DNA of 64,000 bases from Listeria rocourtiae FSL F6-920 (lineage in GTDB: Bacteria; Bacillota; Bacilli; Lactobacillales; Listeriaceae): NCBI RefSeq assembly GCF_000525975.1, contig NZ_AODK01000037.1:1-64000 (forward strand), written 5' to 3'. Positions within the stretch are counted from its first letter, which is position 1; every line of letters begins with the position of its first letter. The translations under genes and the position numbers were made by a program. The notes beneath the pieces are model-generated. The model was not told the origin of the DNA. It ran no database searches and was given only the letters and a program-made list of their open reading frames with translations. This document shows positions 58,507 to 64,000 of this stretch, one piece after another.

Positions 58507-58755
58507 ATGAGAGAAGTTTATGTTTCGATAGGCGAGAACGGATATGTGCAAGAATGGTGTGATATAGAGGGTAAGGACAATTTGCCGGAACGTTTTTTTA
58601 AAGTAAAAGCCGATGAGAAGCTAATTTATAATGTTGATGCTGTAAAAATCGTTGATGGGATTGCTGTACTAGATAAGAAAGAGCAACAAAACGTAATGAT
58701 TGCAAATGGAGATTTAATCAACCGTCAAATTCAAGAAGAAATTAACGCCTTATAG
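58507..58755 (+). CDS. Small phage protein upstream of the lysis genes
   Basis: 82 residues from ATG 58507, behind GGGGAGGAG. The N-terminal beta-type segment (VYVSIGENGYVQEWCDIEG) resembles XkdW/YomW-like small proteins located after receptor-binding genes. Function unknown. Confidence 0.65.
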   Translation: MREVYVSIGENGYVQEWCDIEGKDNLPERFFKVKADEKLIYNVDAVKIVDGIAVLDKKEQQNVMIANGDLINRQIQEEINAL

Positions 58756-58792
58756 GGCGTATTTTTATGGCAGATTGAGGTGAGTTATATAG

Positions 58793-59176
58793 TTGGAGCA
58801 AGAAGTTAAGTTAACTAACCGAAATTTTACAGAGATGACGGTCGAAGTTAAGGAAAATAGCGCGGATATAATCGCATTAAAGGGCGACATTGCCGACCTC
58901 AAGGCGGCACAAAACGAGCATGGTGAGCGTATATCAGAGCTCGAAAAGCAGCACGAAATGAGCGAAGCAACATTACGTTACATCATCCTCGAAGTCGTGA
59001 CCGAGACAATTAAGCCGGTCATTGAAGAAAACCGCTCGCTTAAAGAGGAAATTGCCGAGCTGCGTCTTGAAAAATATAAGCTAGCGTTTAACGTCCTGAA
59101 ATGGGTTGGAGTCACAGGCGGCGCAGTAGGTGTTATTTATATAATGAATGAAATCATAAAAGCCGTAGTCAATTAA
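58793..59176 (+). CDS. Coiled-coil membrane-anchored phage protein (XhlA-like)
   Basis: 127 residues from TTG 58793 with GAGGTG upstream. It has a coiled coil (residues about 15-100, with DIADLKAAQNEHGERISELEKQ) and one C-terminal membrane helix (WVGVTGGAVGVIYIMNEIIKA). The layout resembles XhlA/haemolysin-like lysis accessory proteins, which lie just before holins. Confidence 0.65.
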   Translation: MEQEVKLTNRNFTEMTVEVKENSADIIALKGDIADLKAAQNEHGERISELEKQHEMSEATLRYIILEVVTETIKPVIEENRSLKEEIAELRLEKYKLAFNVLKWVGVTGGAVGVIYIMNEIIKAVVN

Positions 59177-59194
59177 AAAAGGAGGTGAGAATGT

Positions 59195-59455
59195 TTGAAG
59201 AAAATTAACTGGAGAGTTCGTTTTAAAAATAGGGCGTGGGTTGTCGCAATGATTGCCGCGCTTTTTTTTATCGCACAAAGTGTGCTAATCGTATTCGGCA
59301 TTAGCTGGGACTACACAACGTTGTTCAATCAGATTGTAGTAGTTGTCGGCGCTGTATTTGCGTTAGTGGGACTTGTTATCGACCCTACGACGGCAGGCAC
59401 GCCGGACAGTGAACGAGCTATGAGATACGAAGAACCACGAAAGGATGAGGAATAA
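59195..59455 (+). CDS. Holin (phi LC3 family)
   Basis: 86 residues from TTG 59195; an ATG six bases upstream is in another frame and stops quickly. The pattern MKKINWRVRFKNRAWVVAMI and GISWDYTTLFNQIVVVVGAVFALVGLVIDPTT with two membrane helices and a hydrophilic tail is typical of phi LC3 holins. AGGAGGTG precedes it. It would form the membrane lesion that releases the amidase. The stop overlaps the endolysin ATG. Confidence 0.9.
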   Translation: MKKINWRVRFKNRAWVVAMIAALFFIAQSVLIVFGISWDYTTLFNQIVVVVGAVFALVGLVIDPTTAGTPDSERAMRYEEPRKDEE

Positions 59456-60297
59456 TGAAAATCAATGAATTGAAATTAGCCATTTATGCAGGGCACGGCG
59501 GAGTTGACCCAGGAGCGTCCAGCTCATACGGTAAAGAGTCAGAGAAAGCCCTAGAGCTGATGCTTGAGGCTACTAAATACGCTCGTTCGCTGGGCATTAA
59601 GGTCATTAATAACCGTACATCTAACGTTGCCCGAAACATTAGCGCAGATGCGAAGAAGGCAAACCGCGAGAAGGTCAATGCTGTAATAGAAATTCATTTC
59701 GACAGCGCGACAGCAACGGCACAAGGTACGACCGGATTTTACTGCGATGGCAGCGCAACAAGTAAGAGCCTAGCGCAGAAAGTCAATGACCACGTAGATG
59801 ACTATTTCAAAGACCGGGGGATCAAGCCAGACACGTCAACAAGGCATGGGCGTTTGGGTATCCTGCGAGAAACGAATGCACCAGCAATGTTACTAGAAAC
59901 TTGCTTCATTAGTAACAAAGATGACATGACAACGTACAGCACTAAGAAAACATTAATTGCAAAAGCCATCGTCCATGGAGCGCTAGACTACTTCAATATC
60001 GCACTTCCAAAAAACGACGCACCAGAGAAGACGCCAGAAGCTCCTAAACAAACGGTACCAACCAACCCATTTGCAGGCAAGAAACTAGTGTCAAAGGTTA
60101 ACGGACTACGCTTCTATAATAAACCGTCATGGGCAGACAAGGACGTAGTAGGCACAGTCAATAAAGGCGTAGGCTTCCCGACGGTGCTGGCGAAGGTCAA
60201 TGTCGCAGGTAGCCCGCAGTACAAGGTGCAGAACTCTAAGGGCGCCACTTTTTACATAACAGCAAGCGACAAGTACGTCGAATTGAAAGCGAAATAA
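59455..60297 (+). CDS. Endolysin, N-acetylmuramoyl-L-alanine amidase (Amidase_3)
   Basis: 280 residues. The zinc amidase residues are His14 (IYAGHGG), Glu28/Glu30 region (KESEKALEL), His81 (IEIHFDS) and Glu149 (MLLETCFIS). A Pro-rich linker (residues about 188-202) joins the C-terminal SH3-like wall-binding domain, which is nearly identical in DNA to 30546-30790. Unlike the remnant copy it lacks the SIVDYLN module. ATG overlaps the holin stop. Confidence 0.93.
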   Translation: MKINELKLAIYAGHGGVDPGASSSYGKESEKALELMLEATKYARSLGIKVINNRTSNVARNISADAKKANREKVNAVIEIHFDSATATAQGTTGFYCDGSATSKSLAQKVNDHVDDYFKDRGIKPDTSTRHGRLGILRETNAPAMLLETCFISNKDDMTTYSTKKTLIAKAIVHGALDYFNIALPKNDAPEKTPEAPKQTVPTNPFAGKKLVSKVNGLRFYNKPSWADKDVVGTVNKGVGFPTVLAKVNVAGSPQYKVQNSKGATFYITASDKYVELKAK

Positions 60298-60332
60298 GCA
60301 TAACGAAACCCACGTTCTTAATCGAGCGTGGG
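60049..60332 (+). repeat. Near-identical duplicate of 30546-30825
   Basis: The SH3-like domain coding DNA and following terminator match the remnant prophage with few differences, while the linker upstream is unrelated. See the feature at 30546. Confidence 0.9.
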
Positions 60333-60339
60333 CTTTTTA
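60308..60339 (+). terminator. Terminator closing the late operon
   Basis: CCCACG and CGTGGG pair across TTCTTAATCGAG, followed by GCTTTTTAT, just after the endolysin. Confidence 0.8.
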
Positions 60340-60340
60340 T

Positions 60341-60760
60341 CTATTCTTTTTCCTCTGCGATTTCGTACAGGTTAGAATCGCGGTTAATAGTTTCGATTAG
60401 CTCCCAAGTTTCCGCATCCTCACTAAGTAATTCGCCATTATCATTTGTATAAGGTAGAAAATAATTTCTGAATTCAGCTTCATCGTTCCAAATCTCCGAT
60501 TGACCTTGATTGTGTTTATTTACATAAATAGCATTCTCCATTTTTTGTTCCTCCTCATAATCTAAAAGTTTTCTTAAAATCGTTTCTGGTGTTTCGTCGA
60601 ATGCTCTTGCAAATTGAGTAATCGTACTGACGTTCATTTTTTCAATCGATACCTCGTTTTTAATTGACCGAGATAGGGAAGGTTGTTGCATTCCGTGATA
60701 TTTTTGTAAAGCATATAGTGACGTGTCATACTCAATTAATAACTTGCTAATAGGGTGCAT
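60341..60760 (-). CDS. Small HTH-like phage protein with acidic C-terminus
   Basis: 139 residues from ATG 60760 (AAGGAG upstream). The first 75 residues have an XRE-like helix pattern (LLIEYDTSLYALQKYHGMQQPSLSRSI, then AFDETPETILRKLLD). The acidic C-terminal half (EDAETWELIETINRDSN) has no recognised fold. It could regulate the adjacent lysogenic genes; target unknown. The 170 bases upstream hold only its promoter region and the next gene's terminator. Confidence 0.65.
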   Translation of the reverse strand: MHPISKLLIEYDTSLYALQKYHGMQQPSLSRSIKNEVSIEKMNVSTITQFARAFDETPETILRKLLDYEEEQKMENAIYVNKHNQGQSEIWNDEAEFRNYFLPYTNDNGELLSEDAETWELIETINRDSNLYEIAEEKE

Positions 60761-60887
60761 CAATACCAACTCCTTAACTCTATATTTATATTATATAACA
60801 ACAAGCATATAACATCAAGCATTTGTTTTAATCCCAATTAAAGTGAGGCGTAAGAGGGATGTTTCAAAATGCAAACTGATGCATAGT

Positions 60888-60921
60888 AAAAAGCCCTTGC
60901 ACTAAGTAGGCAGGGGCTTTG
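60888..60921 (-). terminator. Terminator for the minus-strand secreted-protein gene
   Basis: AAAGCCCCTGC and GCAAGGGCTTT (minus strand) pair around CTACTTAGT, followed by TTTT, 14 bases after the stop at 60935. Confidence 0.85.
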
Positions 60922-60934
60922 TACGTTTTACTAT

Positions 60935-61741
60935 TTAAATTTTATCTTCTCCGTTTATATTTACTTGGATTAAATGCATCGAACCCGTCATGCCAACTAC
61001 ATTGGGAATAGCGAAATCAGATGCTTGATAACCGTCGCCCGTTAAAGTGCCCCAAATTTTCACTTTATCTCCAACAATAGCTTCGTCTTGAGCATGGTCA
61101 GGAAATATAGGCATAACGTATCCATTTTGATTTTTTACCATCCACGCCAATATACCATCGACTTTATTTAAAGACATTAGGTCGCCTTCAAAATAATACT
61201 TTAATCCTGTTACGTCTGTGTCGCCTTTAGTATATAAAATGGCGCCAGGCACGGCAGGGTATTTTTCCGCGTTCTTTTCTGCCTTTTCCTTAAATGAGTC
61301 TTTGGGCGTTTCTTTAACGGGCGCTTTTACTTCCAACGTTTCTGTGAAGGTAATAACGCCATCTTTAATATTGGCGCCCTTCAAATAACCACCATTTTTG
61401 CCGATTACTTTTTTAACCTTCTTCGATTGTTTCTTTGGCTTATACGACTTGTAAGTGATAGTATATTTGCCAACATCTAAGTTTTTGACTTTCTTATAAA
61501 GGTCACCATCCTTGTCGACTTTGGCTTTTATTTCTTTTTCATACGCATTAGCGCCAGTAATAGTTGCATAAAACTTCATTTTCTTAGGTAGGTTAGTATG
61601 CAGTTTCAACTTCAAATCGTCATCTTTTACGACTTTGCTTTCTGACTGAATTTCGACCGTCAAATCTTCCGTAGCAAGTACATTAATTGGCAGCAGAATA
61701 AGTAGCAGTATGGCGAAAATCGCAAGTAATCCCTTTTTCAT
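60935..61741 (-). CDS. Secreted phage-encoded protein of unknown function
   Basis: 268 residues. A Sec signal (MKKGLLAIFAILLLILLPI, then NVLA as likely cleavage) has no lipobox Cys. The mature part has an Ig-like beta domain with a very Lys-rich stretch (KKQSKKVKKVIGKNGGYLKG) and a C-terminal OB-like beta region (GDKVKIWGTLTGDGYQASDFAIP). ATG follows GAGGAGAG. It has its own promoter overlapping the 3' end of rgg. By location it is a lysogenic-conversion or superinfection-exclusion candidate; no family recognised. Confidence 0.7.
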   Translation of the reverse strand: MKKGLLAIFAILLLILLPINVLATEDLTVEIQSESKVVKDDDLKLKLHTNLPKKMKFYATITGANAYEKEIKAKVDKDGDLYKKVKNLDVGKYTITYKSYKPKKQSKKVKKVIGKNGGYLKGANIKDGVITFTETLEVKAPVKETPKDSFKEKAEKNAEKYPAVPGAILYTKGDTDVTGLKYYFEGDLMSLNKVDGILAWMVKNQNGYVMPIFPDHAQDEAIVGDKVKIWGTLTGDGYQASDFAIPNVVGMTGSMHLIQVNINGEDKI

Positions 61742-61782
61742 AAGATATTCTCTCCTCTATATAACGTAATGTAATCTTTTTC

Positions 61783-61811
61783 ATTATATAGTTTCCAACA
61801 TCATACATCAA
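61783..61811 (-). promoter_or_regulatory. Promoter of the secreted-protein gene
   Basis: On the minus strand TTGATG (61811-61806) and TATAAT (61788-61783) are 17 bases apart. The -35 box overlaps the last codons of the Rgg gene. Confidence 0.65.
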
Positions 61812-62740
61812 GGATTAATTTGCATTTTTGTACCATTTTCCGCTTGTTCAGCTAAGAAATTTTGCCAGTCGCGCTGAAAGTCTTTTGCTAATACATCATA
61901 GTTTAATGCGTTCTTATCTGTTTCAGTGAATTTGTTTAACTCTTCCATAGCGGAAAGAATATTTATCGTACGCTCAACACGCGCTATAGCATCATCCTTA
62001 AAGCCGCTATCATACTCGGCATAAGCAAGTAAGTAATGTGTTGTAATACGAAAAAGTTCTACTTGATGTAGTCGAGCTAATTTTTCCGCTTCAACGAGGT
62101 GTTTTTTGCTTTCTTGATAGGCACCAGCTAGGATGTAATGACGAGAGCAGTTTATAAGAAACGCAATTTTAAAGAAATGAATTTGTGGGTAGTTATCATA
62201 TTTTTCAAGCTGTTCTATCGCTTTATTAAGAACGTTCTCTGCTTGCTCAACTGGAAATGTATAGAAAATCTTAGTCATTAGGTAGATATCGTTGTGATAC
62301 CAAACATCTTGTAGAGATATCCTTTCCCAAATCTCCTTTGATTCTGGGCTTTCTACATCAAAAGACTGTTTCTGGTTAACCTCAACAGAGATACCAAGTA
62401 TATGGCGTAGGGCTTCAATAAATGGATCAGTGTTCTTTGCTAAGTAGGAGTCGTATATATCAATTAATTCAAACAAATAATTTTCGTTTAACGATTGCTT
62501 CTGGTCGCGGAATTGCTTAAATAGACGGTCGCGCTCTGGTAATTGAAACCCGTTTTGTACATAGAAGAATTCAAGCATTTCTATGTCAAGTTCTTTTAAT
62601 ATGTCTAAAAACATCTCTATGGAAGGTAAACGACCTTTTTCAATCGCTGATAAGGAACTTTGGGATACGCTTTTCATCTTGCTTTGTGCAATATTCTTAT
62701 TCATACGTATTTCTCTAATAGTTTCGCCAACTGTTTTCAT
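61808..62740 (-). CDS. rgg: Rgg-family peptide-responsive transcriptional regulator
   Basis: 310 residues. The N-terminal XRE helix-turn-helix (GETIREIRMNKNIAQSKMK, SQSSLSAIEKGRLPSIEMFLDILKELDI) is followed by about 240 residues of alpha-helical repeats, the layout of Rgg/GadR/MutR proteins that bind short hydrophobic peptides. Length suits the family. ATG follows AAGGAGAG. A divergent gene 102 bases away encodes a 27-residue peptide with an SHP-like end, the arrangement seen for streptococcal rgg2/rgg3. PlcR and AimR are related alternatives, but the peptide favours Rgg. Confidence 0.85.
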   Translation of the reverse strand: MKTVGETIREIRMNKNIAQSKMKSVSQSSLSAIEKGRLPSIEMFLDILKELDIEMLEFFYVQNGFQLPERDRLFKQFRDQKQSLNENYLFELIDIYDSYLAKNTDPFIEALRHILGISVEVNQKQSFDVESPESKEIWERISLQDVWYHNDIYLMTKIFYTFPVEQAENVLNKAIEQLEKYDNYPQIHFFKIAFLINCSRHYILAGAYQESKKHLVEAEKLARLHQVELFRITTHYLLAYAEYDSGFKDDAIARVERTINILSAMEELNKFTETDKNALNYDVLAKDFQRDWQNFLAEQAENGTKMQINP

Positions 62741-62759
62741 TGAAGTCTCTCCTTATTAT

Positions 62760-62806
62760 CCGCATGCGGGTAGATTTTTGGGGTTTATTGGGTTATCATG
62801 TATAAT
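62760..62806 (+). promoter_or_regulatory. Promoter of the pheromone gene with candidate Rgg operator
   Basis: TTGGGG at 62778-62783 and consensus TATAAT at 62801-62806 are 17 bases apart. A perfect palindrome CCGCATGCGG lies at 62760-62769 and a direct repeat TTGGGGTTTA/TTGGGTTA covers the -35 box. The weak -35 box is what an activator-dependent promoter would show. The rgg promoter must lie in the same 100 bases on the other strand. Confidence 0.65.
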
Positions 62807-62841
62807 AGTAGGTATATCCAACAGAAGGGAGGTTACATAAC

Positions 62842-62925
62842 ATGAAGAAATCAAATGTTCTGAAATTTTTTACTGCGTTAGTTGTAACTGTCGCGCCAAT
62901 GATTCATATTATCGTAGGCGGCTGA
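62842..62925 (+). CDS. shp: SHP-like short hydrophobic peptide pheromone precursor
   Basis: 27 residues: basic start (MKKSNVLK), hydrophobic core (FFTALVVTVAPM) and the terminal IHIIVGG. Streptococcal SHP2 and SHP3 end in DILIIVGG and DIIIIVGG, so the last five residues IIVGG are identical and length and charge pattern agree. GGGAGG lies nine bases before the ATG. In Rgg systems the peptide is exported (PptAB), trimmed (Eep), re-imported (Opp) and binds Rgg. The gene is too short for automatic annotation. Confidence 0.82.
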   Translation: MKKSNVLKFFTALVVTVAPMIHIIVGG

Positions 62926-63098
62926 ACGTAAGTGTAAGCGCAACCTAAACTAAAAAGCCGAAGCTTGCACCTTCCCCAATCCAGCCAGATTGTGCGAAGA
63001 AAGCGTAAGCCTCGAACACACAACAAGTTTAACACAAAGTAGTAATTTTATTAACTGAAAAGGGATGAAGCACAATTATTTTACGGGAGTGAAGAAAG

Positions 63099-63254
63099 AT
63101 GGACGACTTTACAAAACGGGATTTAGAATTGCTTGAAGAAATCGTAATACATGCCGATGCCAACAATAAACTGAAAAATAAGTTAGTGGCGCTAGGCTAC
63201 GATGAAAAAATGTCTTTCATCATTGCGGGCATTATTATAGAAAGAAATACTTAA
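63099..63254 (+). CDS. 51-residue protein downstream of the pheromone gene
   Basis: ATG 63099 has GGGAG nine bases upstream. The acidic helical product (MDDFTKRDLELLEEIVIHAD, then KLVALGYDEKMSFIIAGIII) has no family I know. It lies 173 bases after shp on the same strand with no clear terminator in between, so it would be an output of the Rgg-controlled promoter. It ends just before a terminator that separates it from the repressor gene. The gap 62926-63098 has no other gene. Confidence 0.6.
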   Translation: MDDFTKRDLELLEEIVIHADANNKLKNKLVALGYDEKMSFIIAGIIIERNT

Positions 63255-63265
63255 ATTAATTGCAC

Positions 63266-63301
63266 AGCCGTTGAGCGTAAATGCTTGGCGGCTTTATTTT
63301 T
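63266..63301. terminator. Terminator between the shp unit and the convergent repressor gene
   Basis: AGCCGTTGAGC and GCTTGGCGGCT pair with three G-T wobbles around GTAAAT, followed by TTTATTTTTT. The T-run contains the repressor stop codon. Confidence 0.7.
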
Positions 63302-63641
63302 CGTGGTCTTTCGAATTAGCCACCATAATGTCCATAATTTCTTTGACGCGCTTAATGTCCTCGGGGCGGTTTTCTATCATATCGTATAGCCACGCATTAA
63401 GCTCGCGGTCATTGATAAGTTCTTCTAGTTGCGCTGACAAGTATTTATTTTCCGTGCGCCCTAATAAATAGTCGACAGACACGTTAAAATAATCGGCAAC
63501 CTTTTGTAGATTTTCACCTGATGGTATCTTATCTTTCCATTTATAGATAATATTTACGCCCATATCAAGATTTCTAGCGAGGTCTTGAATAGAAATTCCC
63601 CTGTCTGCACAAAGTTTTTTTACTCTATCAAACGTTGACAT
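63294..63641 (-). CDS. CI-like phage repressor (XRE)
   Basis: 115 residues: HTH domain (CADRGISIQDLARNLDMGVNIIYKWKDKIPSGENLQKVADYF, then NVSVDYLLGRTEN) and a short helical C-terminal dimerisation part. There is no LexA-like protease domain, so induction must use another route such as an antirepressor. It is divergent from the truncated gene at 63915 and flanked by palindromic operator candidates, as expected for the lysogeny switch. GGAG is present upstream on the minus strand. Confidence 0.85.
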   Translation of the reverse strand: MSTFDRVKKLCADRGISIQDLARNLDMGVNIIYKWKDKIPSGENLQKVADYFNVSVDYLLGRTENKYLSAQLEELINDRELNAWLYDMIENRPEDIKRVKEIMDIMVANSKDHEK

Positions 63642-63684
63642 ATCAACAGTTCTCCTTAATTATGAATATATTAAATAATCTTTC

Positions 63685-63853
63685 GAGATAAAATCTCTTG
63701 CTTTTTATCTTTAGAGATGATAAAGTATGTTCATAGACAAATTTAATTAGCTAACAGCACAACAAACAAGAGCCATGAATACACGTTCCCCAACGTTTTG
63801 CGGCATTATTGTAGGCTTATTTCGCTATGCATTAATATTATCACCAAAGATAA
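63685..63853. promoter_or_regulatory. Candidate repressor operators
   Basis: Three inverted repeats lie in the 273-base gap: GAGAT-AAA-ATCTC at 63685-63697, TTTATC-N9-GATAAA at 63704-63724 and TTATC-N6-GATAA at 63838-63853. They share the half-site TTATC/GATAA or AGAT, consistent with multiple repressor sites between divergent promoters. No gene is seen in the gap. Confidence 0.5.
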
Positions 63854-63914
63854 AAAAAAGTCAATGTTAGCTTTTAAAAATTATCTTAATTAATAGAAGG
63901 AGGAGATTTTGAAT

Positions 63915-64000
63915 ATGAAAATGAGCACAGATACGCTTTTAGCAGGTTGCGCAGTTATAGTATCGTTATTATCCGTATGTTTCTCATTGTATGTCTATCT
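63915..64000 (+). CDS. Truncated phage gene with N-terminal membrane segment (runs off the right edge)
   Basis: ATG 63915 follows AGGAGGAG. The visible 28 codons encode MKMSTDTLLAGCAVIVSLLS and further hydrophobic residues, a membrane anchor or signal-like start. It is the first rightward gene after the repressor, in the early-gene position. ATG 63921 is an alternative start. Confidence 0.6.
   Translation, partial: MKMSTDTLLAGCAVIVSLLSVCFSLYVY

Noticed and set aside
61808-62740. Arbitrium receptor AimR or PlcR
   Set aside because: Both share HTH plus helical repeats, but the adjacent peptide ends IIVGG (SHP type), is divergent from the regulator, and lacks the AimP or PapR pattern.

Overview
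The window comes from a low-GC Firmicute, and gene content and order point to the genus Listeria in the broad sense. The run of LPXTG protein with Ala-Asp repeats, large helical protein, rpsP, khpA, ylqD, rimM, trmD, rplS, infC, rpmI, rplT and M42 aminopeptidase follows the L. monocytogenes lmo1799-lmo1780 neighbourhood as I remember it. The following run of ysgA, pheS, pheT, udg, rnhC, zapA, cvpA, polX, mutS2, trxA, uvrC and lysC matches the lmo1218-lmo1235 neighbourhood. No database was searched, so species is not assigned.

Layout: 1-30190 is core chromosome (cell-wall protein, ribosomal and translation-factor operons with their leaders, a Phe T-box in front of pheST, DNA repair, division and aspartokinase genes). 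30240-37010 is a 6.7-kb prophage remnant bounded by two diverged direct repeats that each contain the 3' part of a tRNA gene. It holds the C-terminal end of an endolysin, several secreted or membrane proteins, an antirepressor and two repressor-like genes. 37072-64000 is a second, largely complete siphophage-type prophage that runs off the right edge. Its order is integrase, packaging, portal, scaffold, decoration, capsid, connectors, tail tube, tail chaperones, tape measure, Dit, Tal, BppU-like baseplate, holin, amidase, and then an immunity/communication region.

Two systems stand out. (1) Next to the phage repressor there is an Rgg-family regulator (61808-62740, minus) with a divergent 27-codon gene (62842-62925, plus) whose product ends in IIVGG, the ending of streptococcal SHP pheromones. 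This looks like a prophage-borne Rgg-SHP quorum-sensing circuit. (2) The major tail protein stops at CCC-TAA, and a +1 slip there joins it to a roughly 637-residue extension carrying FnIII/Ig-like domains, a jelly-roll-like region and a NodB-type polysaccharide deacetylase. The tail tube would then display an enzyme through programmed frameshifting of the type known from Listeria phage PSA.

A caution: at least 18 genuine-looking reading frames, including essential pheS, lysC and rnhC, are broken at homopolymer runs, almost always by one extra A or T. This looks like systematic sequencing or assembly error rather than gene decay. I give the full extents of these genes and say where the frame breaks.
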